From positions 33,255,668 to 33,319,667 of the forward strand of contig NC_092569.1 of the NCBI RefSeq assembly GCF_037975245.1: DNA of 64,000 nt, given 5' to 3'. The notes under the pieces are model-generated. The model was not told where the DNA came from. It saw only the letters and a list, made by a program, of their open reading frames with translations, and made no database searches. This stretch comes from Apostichopus japonicus. Its lineage: Eukaryota > Echinodermata > Holothuroidea > Aspidochirotida > Stichopodidae. A program made the translations under genes and the position numbers. This document shows positions 48,701 to 62,100 of this stretch, in pieces; within the stretch, counting starts at the first letter, position 1, and each line of letters starts with the position of its first letter.

Positions 48701-50263
48701 TTTAGCACGTGTATGTATAATGATATGTTGTAACATCATGAAGAATCATAGCATCCAAGTTCCTATATAGTTTTGCGTCTAATTTCTCGCATTTTCATTC
48801 AGACTTTGTCGACCATAGAAGCATTAAGGAATCATTACTAGTCTAGAAACCTTAAAACTGCTGCAAAATTACAGCTTACTTTATAATTGAAAGAAATTAT
48901 AAAAGAGTGTTTTAAATTAATGTTATTATATATGACTTTAACGTTTCCAAACGAGAGGAAAATGAAGGTTCATTTGATCATACAATGTTCTTTCATGGAA
49001 TTGAATAACAGGCTAATAGTATTTAAAAAAAAAAACAACAAAAGTATCAAAGAAAAACATTATGTTGAGAGATCAGTCGAGACAAAGTGTATGTGTTACT
49101 TTCCGAAAGAGCATCACCTGCCTTAGTTATTATATGAATGTATAATCGTATAATAGGTAAAGCTCAATATTTGTCGATATCAAATGAAAGCAAAAACGTC
49201 AGATGAATGATAAGACGTTTAACGAGAGGATACGATGACAACGATGAGAAAATCAGACAAATCACAACTTTTCCTCTTATCTGAGAACCTAGTATTTTGA
49301 AGAAAGACAAACCTTTCCTTTTGAATAAGCCAAAAGTGAGTACTTAAAAGAATGAGCTGTTGACATTTCTGCTACTCTCACACGTAACTTGAAATCGCTT
49401 CACTACATAATATTCGTCGCAAAATTGAAGTAAAAACAACAATTATAATACAGATCAAAGAAATATACTTTAAAAGTGAACGTTAATATGACCTAAGGTT
49501 CCCAGACGAATTGTCAGAACCTTCCAGAAATAACTGGAACTTGGATTACTATCTTAAAATTTGTAAACTCCCAAAGAAAGCTCATAAACTCGTACATTAA
49601 AGCTCAAACAATTACGTAAGCCTAAACATTATCTTACACAGCAACATACGCACTGACAACCGATAGCTACAGCAAACGAACCTAGAATGGTTTAATAAGA
49701 TCTAATAAGGATATAAATGAATAAAAACTTCATATTTAACAAGAAAATACATTCCCTTACTATTCGCTAATTTCCTTCCAGGTAACAATGCTATGGGAGC
49801 AAATTCAGGACATCGATTTAGCACGCACGGTGAAGACAATGATGGATCGAGTACCTACGACTGTGCAGAAAAACACCGAGGTGGCTGGTGGTATCCAGAC
49901 GATACTAGTACGGGCTCTACCAGCAACTGCTACTCATTCAGCAACCGCGTAGCTACCGGTGGATACGAGTACTCTGACTGTAGCTGTTATTGTTATTATT
50001 ATTATTATTGTCCTTCTAGTCGTCCACATTATAAATGCTATAATTGTGATGGCTGTAGTTATTATTATTGTTATTATTATTATCATAATAGATGCTGCGC
50101 AAACAAAAACCCGGTCTATGAGACAAATTTCTATTCCTGCGGCTATTCCAATCTCAACGGTGACTACTCTTTCAGCGATAACCGCGGTATCTTCTGGAAG
50201 GATCTTCACGGTTCTGATTGCGGTATCACAACAACAACAATGAAAATACGGCCAAGTCAATGA
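36715..50263 (+). CDS. Secreted FReD-TIL-TILa/EGF-FReD protein, copy 2 (intact)
   Basis: Eight exons (36,715-36,786; 44,948-45,112; 45,509-45,773; 46,103-46,311; 47,222-47,431; 47,665-47,964; 48,217-48,478; 49,782-50,263) sum to 1,965 bp, 655 codons with the stop, all borders GT-AG and phases matching. Residues 1-24 are a signal peptide. About 28-167 are the N-terminal two thirds of a FReD lacking the P subdomain. About 168-237 are TIL running into TILa. Residues 238-307 and 308-365 are two TILa/EGF-like modules. Residues 370-654 are a complete FReD with the DND calcium-site region (513-515), GGWWY and SNLNG...MKIRP. Between Cys522 and Cys614 lies an 81-residue Tyr/Cys-rich insert. FReD proteins are secreted lectin-like recognition or adhesion proteins; whether this one acts in immunity or adhesion is open. 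Weakest point: direct splicing across the 8.2-kb first intron. Confidence 0.85.
37443..41250. repeat. Nested tandem duplication inside intron 1 (unit 2)
   Basis: Blocks of about 37,443-39,276 and 39,277-41,250 repeat the same landmarks and correspond to 470-5,215 in unit 1 without the LTR. Confidence 0.75.
44411..44456 (-). ncRNA. Hammerhead-like motif, second copy
   Basis: The - strand reads CTGAAGGTCCTGCTAGGATCGAAACGTCAGGCC, broken here at CTGAAGG / TCCTGCTAGGA / TCGAAACGTC. Stem II now pairs better than in the 8,243-8,292 copy, but the CUGANGA box has lost bases. It occupies the same place in the duplicated unit. Confidence 0.3.
44948..45112 (+). CDS. Copy 2 exon 2: start of first FReD
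   Basis: 165 bp, phase 0 at both ends. It encodes PEYPRDCHEVL, SGVYLIKPD and TSGGWT. The acceptor cttgcag allows in-phase joining to the signal exon. Confidence 0.85.
45509..45773 (+). CDS. Copy 2 exon 3: first FReD, B subdomain
   Basis: 265 bp, phase 0 in and 1 out. It encodes VIQRRVDGS, RTWDEYKNGIGF, GSEFLIGNEKL and ends SITSLGGVEGITG. The next exon is a TIL module, so the first FReD has no P subdomain exon. Confidence 0.85.
46103..46311 (+). CDS. Copy 2 exon 4: TIL domain
   Basis: 209 bp, phase 1 in and 0 out. It has ten cysteines in a TIL spacing (TCERTCENPNDC, RCLCPENHM, DSCIPQEQCACY) and passes into TILa at GVVLA. TIL modules are disulfide-rich units found in protease inhibitors and mucin-type proteins. 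Confidence 0.8.
46694..46726 (+). pseudogene. Truncated duplicate of the TILa/EGF exon with in-frame stop
   Basis: After a retained acceptor (tcatttccag) it matches the first ten codons of exon 6 (KSETYINSDC) and runs into TAA. The homology then breaks off. If used as a terminal exon it would give a short secreted form ending after the TIL domain. Confidence 0.6.
46727..47221 (+). other. Copy-2-specific intron sequence, origin unknown
   Basis: This stretch has no counterpart in copies 1 or 3, where only about 385 bp separate the TIL and EGF exons. I see no coding region or clear repeat ends in it. Confidence 0.45.
47222..47431 (+). CDS. Copy 2 exon 5: extra TILa/EGF-like module
   Basis: 210 bp, phase 0 at both ends, between ttaaattag and gtaagg. 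It encodes EGEFYINSRC, an EGF-like run with CYCNDGYEGDGVRC, and ends NCFVAAKGSVV, like the end of the TIL exon. Its symmetric phase allows insertion without breaking the frame. Copies 1 and 3 lack it. Confidence 0.75.
47665..47964 (+). CDS. Copy 2 exon 6: TILa/EGF-like and start of second FReD
   Basis: 300 bp, phase 0 at both ends. It encodes EGESYINSDC, EWFEGDGLTC, then GPRDCSDLY and the SSGGWT motif of the second FReD. Confidence 0.85.
48217..48478 (+). CDS. Copy 2 exon 7: second FReD, middle
   Basis: 262 bp, phase 0 in and 1 out. It encodes ILQRRTSSSVSFYRNW, GDHWIGNDKIYKL, QLLIEK and GYNGNAG. Confidence 0.85.
49782..50263 (+). CDS. Copy 2 exon 8: FReD P subdomain with Tyr/Cys insert
   Basis: It encodes the calcium-site region GEDNDG, DCAEKHRGGWWY, then 81 residues containing CYCYYYYYC, KCYNCDGC and YYYCYYYYH. 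The family ending CGYSNLNG...GIFW...TMKIRPSQ and TGA (50,261-50,263) follow. A typical FReD has only a few residues between GGWWY and that second Cys. A poly(A) signal AATAAA is at 50,696-50,701. Confidence 0.85.
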
Positions 50264-53200
50264 CAACAGAAGCAAATTTGAAGTCTACAACGTAAAATGG
50301 ATAGGAAACGGTTGGCGATGTTATAAAATAAATTAAATAACGTTGAACGTATTGAAACTAGCAGAGTTTGTGTAACTGGGAGATTTAGGCGAAGAAAAGA
50401 GACACCAATGAACCAATGACCCAATGAACATTTTATAGTCATTACACCATGTGCATTATCCTTAAAATTGATCTGGTATACCGAAAGGAGATCATGTGTA
50501 GACTTGCAAAGATATAATATGTTATGAGGCAAAAAACCAAATGACGGTGAAACATTTTACATTGGGAGCAATTAGCTCATGGAACTCCATGACGTCTGAT
50601 ACCCAGTCATTATCCGATAATTGCATTGAATTAAAACTGTGATTATTAAAATGATACCTTTGATGATAACACTGAGAATACTGTTCCATTATGCAAATAA
50701 AAAATATATGAAACATAGAACCAATATCCTGACTAATATTTTTGCCGATTATATTGAATAGAGGCAAATGGCAGTTTTATGACATCGCCGAACTAGGAAC
50801 GATATCTGATACGTTTCGATATATGCCTACTTTCTGGGTTGTTTAGTTACAATGTGTGAGTGATCAGTTCTACTGACCAGTAGCCTCCATAGTACAGCGT
50901 ATTAGAACATTCACAAAGAACACAACCATCTAAAACTACCTTAATATATATAATGTATTCACAGTTGACTATCCTTATAGTGGCATCATAAAGTCCTACA
51001 TTAGCTTTAGATTATGACAGAAGCTGTTAATTCACACACAGTTGGTCATAGGCTAAATAACCAGGGTTTTAGGCCTCTCCGTTTATAACGTATCTGCCAA
51101 AAAACACATACTCCACCAGACTCACTAACTTTGTCAATTGTCCGTTTGCTTTCTTTCTCTCTAAATCATATCCATCAACCATGTAAGAATATGATATACT
51201 ATGTATTTACTTGGCCATCTGCTTTTCCGGAATACATAATTGGTCGTTTTCCAAATTCCTAGTGCTATAAACACCTGATCATCACCGCCAACCCCCTTGC
51301 AGTCCACACTTATGATGGACAGTGTGTTGTTTATAACGCGCTTGGTTGGGAAAGTCTACCGCCACGAAACCCCTTGAGAATTTATGAAAAAAGGCACATT
51401 TCAATATACTCAAAGAAAGGGAAGTGCACAAATGGGGGGGGGGGCTGGTGGTAGAGGGGGCGGGGCATTATCCTTTATATTCCAGCTGCACATCGCAGGT
51501 ATTCAAGAAGAGATGACGGAGTCCCGTAGATTACTCAGTGATCTGGTGTTTTCATTTCATTTAAGATTACAACAATGAAAGAAGAGTTTCTTTTTAATTT
51601 CACAAAAGGTACACTTTTGATTTATGAAAATGAGATCCTTTGTCGGCCTTTTTAAACGTGATATCAAAGTTTCTTTCACTGTAGGGAAAGAGAGGCGTGC
51701 AGGGGTTGCGACGCTACGCGTAGTTTGAATATATGGCAAAACTACGAGGCAAACGATATTGGCAATGAAACAAAACATGATAATATGTCAACTATCTTGT
51801 CATAGAAATGAGACAACGAATAAATAAATAAATGAAACAAGCTGTAAGTTTTATTCACCGCAGTTCTGTTATTCATGGAAACATTCAGCTTTTTAATTTA
51901 TATCTATAACTCATAATAGTTAAATTGAGAAAATGAAATAAATGCATTAACTAAAAAAAAAACATAACAAATAAAATGAAACAAAAATAAAGGCAACTGT
52001 AAGATAACAGCAAATAAACAAAGGTTGAAAAAGTATAAAGTTTATAACAATGGCTCCAATACTCACATATTTCACTGACAGCACCCACTCTCTCTATCCT
52101 ATTAGACCAGTGAAACTATAACTAGGATTTGTTTTCTGAAATATCATATCATTTATTGATGTCAGAAACTACAACGAAAAGAACATGCGATAGGAAAAAC
52201 CGTCTGTTATTTATCGTCGACTTACGTTGAACAAATATAACAATTGAGAAATAAGATAAATATACTCGTTGCATCATCCTTGTCAATGCCGTAGCATCAT
52301 CGTTGCTTCGTGTTGACATAATTGTTCTTATTCAAAATGGTTTGAGGTGATTCATTTACATGTATAGTGTTCTGGTACTAATTCAACTTGAAAAAAAAGT
52401 TGGGCATATTCGGACAATTAACATTTACACGGATCTTATTTTCATCTCATTGAATGAGATGATATAGCTTTGTTCTCACTTCAGAAGCTTTATGGGTATA
52501 GTTTGGAACATTACCAGAGCCGCTTCCAATACCCCTTATCCCTCACTCATTAGCGCATGAGAGAAAGTTATAACAATGTATACGGAGTTCCGACAATGTA
52601 ATCTAATTGAATACATGATTGAATTAATATTGACGGATATTGAAAAAATATAGGTGAAAAATATGTTTGACTAAACGCTTATCAAAACACAAATAAATAT
52701 TTCATAGACTATATGATGTTAAGGTTCTCTCCCGATCCGTATATCATCCGGATAGATTGGGCCCTTGTAATTGTATGTTCTGTTAGCACTTTAACAAAAC
52801 CATTTCCAATATCCCTTATTTCTCACGTCAATCTCAATCACCATTGTACAACTTCACAAGTTATATACAAATTTAACGTATACGACACTTGAAAATCAAA
52901 GTTCTTTATTCACTTATATTTGATGGACAATACACAAATACATTAATATTCATTTTTATATCCTAGTATCGGTGAAAGTCGTAATATTTCTGGTGACAGT
53001 AACATTTGAAAATCAGCCCTGTAGTAAGACTGCAACTGGTCACTTCTGCACCTTTCAAGGTTATTAGTGTAGAACATTAGCCTGTGTGTTACGTAATCAA
53101 TTCGCCAAGCCTAGCAATGGGAAAGAGCATGGAAAAGTCACCTATTCAGCTCACATTTCCCCCGATCTACTGCGAGAGCCTATTAAAATGCCCGAGGCAG

Positions 53201-56200
53201 GTTCACTGTTATAGCAGTGGCATTAAAGGGTGCATGTTCTGCAGTATGGAAAGCCGCATTTTTACCAAATTGCTGCCAGTATTCACTATGATATTTTTGG
53301 TGTTAAAAGGTTGGACATAACACAATCATAAGCAGGTGGAAATATTCTAAACAATTTTCGAATGGTAATTATTTGTATTGACCGAAGGAGGTTTCAGCAA
53401 CAATAATGGTTAGGATGGATAGGCTATTCTGTAAAACAAAACAAAAAACACAGAGCCGAAATGGGAGAAAATAGTGGAGAACACGAGAGAACGTTAATAC
53501 TACCGACAATTAAGTATTATTAAATAAAAAAACTGTGTTAATATTGCTGAATTTTTCTTAAATATTGCAAGAAATATGTTTGAATAAACGCTTATCAATC
53601 ATTAGTATGGAGTAATTGCTCCCCTCCGATTTGTGTACCCTCCGGAAGCAAATACAGAGGGCTCTTCCAATTAAATTAAAACATACTCATGTAGCCAAAC
53701 TGTAAGGTGGATTATGTAGACCTTTATTTTTTTTTCAATTTTATCTGATGATTATTTTCACAGTAAGTATAATCGTTGAATGGTAGAACTAGTCCATATC
53801 ACATATTTTTTATTTATTCTTTTTCAAGATATTCGCCTTTAAAAATTTTGATAAATCTCTAAAACTCTCCTCTCAAGCAACATTGATGACGACATCGGCT
53901 CCTCGGGGCAGGCCTAAAAATCAATGTTAATTTTTGTTTGATTTAAAAATGAAATAACTGAACCTAGTGATTTCCCTTGTACTTCATATAAAGAACAGAC
54001 AACTTCATGACATTCAACACCATTTAACCTTGGCAGGTTTGTAACACATTGTAAACATTAAATCTTATGATTTCCCCATGCTAGCCAATATAGTCCAGTC
54101 ACTTTAATTGATGGACCCCAGCTATTCAAAGGTCAATTCTTAAACATTAAACAAAGATATACATCCTGGACTGATAATAGTGTTTGTTAACAGTCTACAA
54201 CATACCAAAATCAATTTTCCGCCTAAATTCATCACTTAATGAACCCTTTACATCACTAAAAGTGATAATTATCATTTAAATGGTGAGTTGTACTACTTTA
54301 AATAATATGACGTTTAGTCTTTGAACCCTTTATACAGGTAAATAGGTTTTTCTTTCTATAAATTGTAAAACATTTCCTAGTTTCATTGGTGTATCGAAGT
54401 CTGAGATTAACATAAGTTTGTAATAAAGTGTAAGTAAATTGAAACACAATTCGGTCCACTATACACTCTTTCTTAATGTATGTATTCGTTGTATTTCAAT
54501 AATATACAATATTTAGGATATATTAGTGATGTCATAAATAAATTACAGTTTGTTGCAGAGGGACGTCAATAATTCCAGGTTTCCACTAGTTTGGAGCTTT
54601 GTATATGCGAATCTGTGATAAGTGCAGAAACCTTGAGAATGGATAGAAGTCAGCCCCAATATCCGTCGTTTTCGGGCTCCATACTTGTCTATCCATGTAG
54701 TGGGGGCGGAGGGGAGGGGGGGGTTAGGAGCTTATACTGATCCCTCGTATGTTTATCTAACTGATGTGTGCCAGCAGACTCAGCAGTTACAAGTAGAATA
54801 AAGTTAATGACATTTTTAAGTTGTCGACAACTTCCCTGATACCTTGCTGTAACATCAATCTATTTGGAACATTTATACCTAATCATATATATCAATACTA
54901 GCCAAAACGTCATCAATTGCAAAGAAAAAAAAACAGGATGATTTATTGAAAAAATATCAGCCCAAAACAGATTTGCACATCAATTGACCCATATAATACA
55001 TTTAGTAACACTTTATTTTGAGTTGTTTGTATCATTTACTATACACCCATCATTAGATAACACTCAGTGTAACTACGACATACGTCAAACATTTTGTCTG
55101 ACACAGTAAGTTTAATATGATCTCTTTCGTATTGGCAACCTTTAAAGTGCATGCATTATTTCATAGTTTCTGATATTTTTGTAGGCTTATATAACACTTT
55201 ACTTTCATCCTGTCACCACATGCCGAATACAATCCTGTAATCACACGTAGGTCACATACCACTTCTAGGTTATATGGGGAATGGATATTGAGGCAAATAT
55301 ATTAACAAAGAAGTATGAACTCCGATTTCTCAGAACAGATAATAATCTAGTAATTATTACTAAGGTCGAACACAATATCCTTTGTTTCATTGTAGTGAAG
55401 AATCCGGCGACGATTCCTCCATAATTCAGTATTTACGTCCGTGTGATGCCATCATATCGAGCACGTGAAAGTGCTACGTGCCTAAATCACGTGATATCAT
55501 ACGGTTTGTGTATTGTATTTGGAAATCGTAATAAAACAAAAGTGTTCGTCAAATTGCGTATGAAATGGATAATTTCTGCTTAAGATCAATTATAGTGAAT
55601 TACATCGTTTTAACGGTTTACGGCAAGTATAATATAGTATCAAATAATATACTCTTATGTGGAAATCAATCATATAACTTTTTTTTTTAAACAAAATTAA
55701 CGTTATGTTTTTAACTTCTCAGGAATTTAAACAGAACCACATCGTAAAGAAGAATTGCTCTATTTTCTTTATAGTCAGTGCATACATTGCTTTTTCCCGT
55801 GATTCGTGCAATATCAGAGAAATGCTGTTTGATATGACTATGGCACGAGCCTGAGCGGGTTTTGGTGCTAGAGTATTTTAATAAGTTGTGAGCGCCCATT
55901 GCATACACGATGTCCCATAAGGGTAGAACAGTTTAAACGACAAACAAACACAATTCGTAGTGCTGATCGTTCAACTTCAATATTCGACTTGTTGATTGTT
56001 TAACTCGTAAACATATATAGCAATCAAAAGACAAATGCAAATTTAGTAATTTGTAATGGTACAAAATACAGATGACTTGACATGATGGTATGAAATGTAA
56101 ACAGCCAATCCTGCCAGATGCTTGTGCTTGTTTTGAGATTTCTTCATTATTTTAGTTAACATTTCCAAATAATTGAGCTTCTAATTAAAATGTAGCGCAT

Positions 56201-56374
56201 ATTTATCATGTAATAATAATGACAATTGCATCATTTAGCATGACTTTAATGGACATCCGTACGTATGTAGGTCTTTACTGGTCTAACGATTTCACCTTCA
56301 TTACTTATTTGACTGTCACAGAAGGTCAACAAGTCTCTCATCGTTTGTGAATATCTCTTTATCATTTTGGATCG
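50264..56374. other. Between copies 2 and 3, no gene seen
   Basis: 50.3-52.4 kb matches the 3' flank of copy 1. 52.58-52.98 kb matches 18.5-18.95 kb. 53.22-56.37 kb matches 33.78-36.71 kb. The segment 53.01-53.21 kb is found only here and holds a 78-codon open frame (53,084-53,320) without support. G runs occur at 51,434-51,443 and 54,715-54,722. Confidence 0.5.
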
Positions 56375-56446
56375 ATGGCAGAACTTCGAAGAAAATATAA
56401 TTTCGTCTTTGCTGTATTGCTGCTTTTGAACTTAAATGGTTTTCGG
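56375..56446 (+). CDS. Copy 3 exon 1: signal peptide
   Basis: It differs from the copy 2 exon at only a few positions (Ile to Asn twice) and keeps the CGG/gtaagt donor and phase. Confidence 0.7.
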
Positions 56447-59082
56447 GTAAGTCTCTAAAATATTAATTAAATCAAATTAATTTCTTTCAAGTAAACTTGG
56501 ATTAGAACATGTTTTATTTTTATAATTCTTGGAATATCTTTTCATTTATTGACAATTGGGAAATCAGCATTACATTCACTTCACTTAAAACAAAAAAAAA
56601 ACTTATAATTGTTTTCTAAATATAACAATAAAACAACTGTCTACCTGCGCTGACTTGTTACCACGAGTCTCCGTAAAATAAAGGGTGACAATAGTGGGCT
56701 GTTGACTCTCTTCAAATGTAAGTTTTTGAAACTTAGACTTTTTCGTACAGATTTTGTGCGTTATTTTAGCATTATTGTGTACACAGATGAGCTCACTTCT
56801 TTCCTTTTTATTGCATTTATTTACTTGTCTTGTTTATTTTATATTTTTTCAAAATCCCCCAATAATAATAGCCCATGCATTCTGGCGTATTTGTTTGATA
56901 TAGTTTTGAATTACATCATTGAATTTATGAGAATGAAACAATCACGCAAACAGAAAATCTTCAACAGGCATCTTATTTAACAGAACATTTCCTTTTTATA
57001 AGCTTTTTGCAGACTAAGGCTAAAATATTTGTGATCAACACGAATGTTTGTATGATGACTTTGAAACAGCTGGAAGAATAAAAACTACATATACATGTTA
57101 ATACGTAAATTAAATATGTATCTAAACTTTTCACACAATCTGTTTCAAATAATTCAAGTTTGCGTCTATCTTCAGCACAATGACGGACGGTTCTTGTAAC
57201 GATAGCAAAGGAGTTCCGAAACCCTTCGTTTGTTGAACTATTCATAACATATTTAATGAAAAATTACGTTATGATTAACTCGTGACTTAATATTTCTCAG
57301 CAAAGAAAATATCGCATAAAGTTGAAACATACGATATTTCTTACATTATGCTGATATGATCGATATGTTTGAAGTGATCTTAGAAAGAAGCATTATACAT
57401 ATACAGACGCTTAATTTGTAAATGTAAAGTATTGATCAGTTTTGCATATATATATACAGCGTCAGATTTACGAAGTATAGCTCAACGCTATTTGCAAGAC
57501 AAGCTAATAACACCTCATTATACTTTATACGTAAAAATATTTAACAATAAAAAAATATAAAATATATTAGAATAAAGAATAAGAAGTTTCAAATTCGCTT
57601 CAGCCAAGTGTTAATATTTAGATATTGCAAATATATACCTGATGACATCTTACGTGAAACATACAACTAACACAATCGAGCAAAATACTCATGTAAATAG
57701 GAATATCTAATGATCTGTTTACCATGCACACGCACAGTAGAAAATATACTGTATTTAAATAGTGTAAACAATCATTTGCCAAACATACCAAAGTACTTTA
57801 ATATTGATACTGGTATTTCGGCAACCAACATATGAAAGCCAAATAACGCCGTTTTGTACAAGCACAACACTGCAAATCGTCTCCAATAGTTGTATGTTTA
57901 ATCATTCTAGTTATGTTGTTTTCTAGTTTGAGGCTATCATTCATCATAACCAGAACATTTTAATTTCAATATTCCTCATTAAAAAAGTATTTAACCCTAA
58001 AAATTAAACTTTCTCTTTACGAATCTACGGGATAACACTGTCTTGTTTGCCCTCTGGCTGTCAAAGGATCGTTTCTATCAGTTGAAATGTATTCCATTTG
58101 GACGTGAGCGTTTATCTTAGGGGTGATTTTTAACGCGTAATGTCAATATATTAATCATCAAATAAATACAAATTTGCTAAATATTCAAATAGCCAAAGTA
58201 TTTTGACGAGATTTTCCAAAACAATTTGCTTTTAAAAAGAACAATAAAGTACGACAATTATAACTTAAATGGTATGTAAAACATCAGGAAATAAAGAATA
58301 AAGTATAATCAAGAAGTCTATGTTGCAAAGTTGTTAGTTTTGAAAATGTGCCTGTAGCATCAGAAAGAGCGTCTACGAAGTTCACGATGATGAAAAGGAT
58401 TTACGCTAAGAAAACAAAACAACATTTGTAAAGCTGTTAATAAACCATGCTTTGTAAACGAGAATCGCAAAACAGACATTACTCAATCATCCTAGACAAA
58501 CAATACATACATGTATATGTCCTCTCGCTGTGTGTTTCCGTTGTAAGTTTCTGATTAAGTTTAAGGTAAACTTTAAAATTGTTGTGATTTATGAATTAAA
58601 GCTTTCTGCAACATAAGCTTGTAGCCAGAATTTCCTTAATTGTTCCTTATCTGTTGGATTAAAGTAGCGAAAATATTACCATACAACACGTGATTACGTT
58701 ATTTGGAATGCCTATTATTCAAAATCGTGTTTTTTGTGCTAATCCAGATGATGTTCGGTTATCAAGAATTTTAAAATGTCTATACTTTTACAAACACTTT
58801 ATAAATTGTTTTACTCATCTTTTAAATTTGCTTTGCCTGTTGAACAGTTACTTATAATATTAAATCTTTAATTAACAAGTTGACATTTATTGCGTAAATG
58901 CACTAAGACTTATCATAAGTTTTCCATAAAAACTTTGATAAAAAATACTATTTTGAAGAATAATTCTTTCATGGTATATAATTAACTTCTTTCTACTAAA
59001 GTACTTACTATAATTTACGAATTATCGGGATAATCTCAGCACCTGTAACCGTGTGAGCATTCATAGAGCTGTCCTGCACATA

Positions 59083-59130
<48 letters not shown>

Positions 59131-62100
59131 AATAAATAGAGGCAATACTAATATGACATATTCAATAGGATAAATGAAATGTCTTCCTCAATTAAACGAC
59201 CCGAGCATTTTATTAAATATTTCTGAATTGTTTCCACCTTCAAGAAAAGTAAGTTAAGTTTGGTATTGTGCCTCATACATGATTTACGATGCTTCAAAAG
59301 AATTACGCCACCCAAAGGTCAAACTAATTATTCATATAACTTTTTAATGATGTGTTTCGTGACAGTTATTCAGTGTTCATGGGGCTATTCTGGGGCGTTC
59401 AAAAAAATTAAATGTATACATTAAACGTAAAGTTGCCACAAGTTTCCGTTTTTTGGTGAAATGCACGAAGGGTATTAGAACTGTTTTCGTTATAAATTCC
59501 CTAAGTTGTCATTTTCTATACATTCGTTTATTTTGGTTGAGTGTAAAACATCATTTTTAGCATTTCTGGTGCAAAATTTGCAATCATTTGATCAGATGTG
59601 CTGGAAAGATTTTCATCCTTAACTTAATTAAAGTAGTTTAGTTGAGATTAGTTAAACAAAGTTTAAAATACATTAGTACAAATATGATCAGAAGGTAAAT
59701 AAAGTCTCCATCAAGTATTAAGTCTTGCCCAGATATTTGCTCTGTAATAATGTAAATTATGCAATTAACCAAGCTTTTCTAGGTAACAGCTAACTCTGCA
59801 TAACGTAGGCACGTTGAGAGTCGTCTTTAATCCATTCATTCTGAGTACGATATTTCGAGAAACATCGACAGATTTTGTTTGATGAAGGAATACGTTTTTT
59901 GTCAAACGTAGTCGTTAGAGTTAACTAAGACATTTCGTACGCACATAGTATACAAGTGTACCTGTCAGAAGAACGAATGCTGACAATTAGCAACATTTGT
60001 TGTTGGGCGTAAGAAATAAACATGATGTTAAGGACAAAAGATATCGATGTGTTGTTGCTTATTGCTTTACAATTTTTACGTATTTTTGTTGCTTCGACAT
60101 ATTTGTCAGCTTATACCTTTTTTGCAAGCTTTTGAGCGTGAATTTCCCCGTCGCTCTCGTGTATTAGTATTTCATTTGCATAATAAATCAAATATTCCCC
60201 AATAGATATGCGCACTTATGTTACATTAAAAGATACCACTAGTAGGTCAAATTTCGATTACATCGTTTCAGCATAGTGTATACCTTTTCCTTGTTGGCAA
60301 TATGTTACGAAGGCAAATAAGGCACATGCACATTGACGACTTACACACATTGCAAAACGTCAAAAATCTTCAAATTACCGTTTTGACGAGATGGTCTTAG
60401 TGTGCGAAAGAGTCAAAATTGCTTCCAACATGACAGAACATCACAAATCTGATAAATACCGTGTTTGCACCTAAATATTAACTTACAAGCGTGTCAAACA
60501 ACGTTAGCAGTCACCAGCTATCCTTTATATTGATAAGAGCCTAATCATATCAGTTACTTGATTATTTATAATTCACAACACACCTGCCACGAACGAAATT
60601 CTTTACTACGAAAGATATTATGCAAGAATATGTATTGTCGGATATATGGTTTAATGGTCGTAAGTTCTCAAGTTGTTTTTCAGCGATGGATAAACGCTGA
60701 TGTTTGTATTGATTGAGATAAACTGCGTACTTCAATAATATCCTGTAAGTTTTCTTTTAACTTTCTCAGATAATTAAATCATTCAGATATCGATTAACAT
60801 GATTAAATAGATTGATCTTACTTTTCATCTACTTCTCTTAAATTCGATTTGGTTCAGAAAGTGAGTTAATGGTGACATTTTATTGTTTATGGATAGGTAA
60901 GGAAAGAAATAGAAGTATGAGAAGAACTTAAAAGCAGCGATACGACATAAACTCTTATTTTCAATCGATAAAGGTTATTCAATAAAACTTTTTTTCTCAG
61001 CTTAGGTATGAGCAGTAAAATCAATGTGGAAACTGTTACAAATTGTTATTTTATTTTAATTATCTATAAAATATATCAATTATGTTCGGTAGATATAAAC
61101 TTAATATAACGAGAACTGTTAAAGTGAGGGAGTAATGTACTGGTGTATGTCCTGTATTTTGTAATGCTTTGACCTTCGTACAACCTGTTTAACTTGAAAA
61201 TGTTTGTATAGAATGTATTTATTTTATTTAATCGTGTATTCGCTTTTATTTTCTCTTACCTCAGATATCGTTAACCACAAGATTAAACAATTCAAGTACG
61301 TTGTCATTGTATTAGTCTTAATGCTAAACTCCCGATAAGGGTTAATGTATACTACCGGTAACTAACCATTAAAACAAATTGAGTATCTAAGTAACTCCTC
61401 GGAACAGTTTTATTTAGAAAGGAACTATCCAGATGTACTTCCCATGTGGAATACTTACCTCATTTCAATTCGACGAAATTGACTCATGTGGAATTATTCA
61501 TTACTAGCTTCATTTTATGAAATATCATTGTAAAATCTCGTGCATTTATAAATAAAACTTGTAGTTAATAATACTTGATGGATTTAGTGAACTCACAGAA
61601 AAATGTTAAAATGTTGTCAAAAAAAGTGTATTTCAAATACAAAACAAATCCTGCAATTAGCCTCAACGAGTTTTAGGTCAAAAGTTATTTAACACATTTT
61701 CTTATGGTTTATAGAAGTTACCACGTCATTTGTACTACGTAGTTTAAACAAAGCTATTGCAACGTAACCATATATCATATTTCTGTCGAAATAATTCCTT
61801 ATATATGAAGTTCAGTCTGCAACATTTTTACGTTTTGTTATGATCTTATTCTTAACATTATTGTGGTTCTAGACTTGCAGTATTTTCTATTCCAAACTCC
61901 GGAGTATCCAAGGGATTGTCATGAAGTACTTAACCAATGCTCCTCTACCAACGCCAAATCTGGTGTGTACCTGATTAAACCTGACCAGTACCCGCAACCA
62001 TTTCAGACATATTGTGATTACAACACTACATCTGGAGGTTGGACAGTAAGTGATAGATTTGAAGACGTGTACACAAACAATTACATATGTTACTCTCCAA

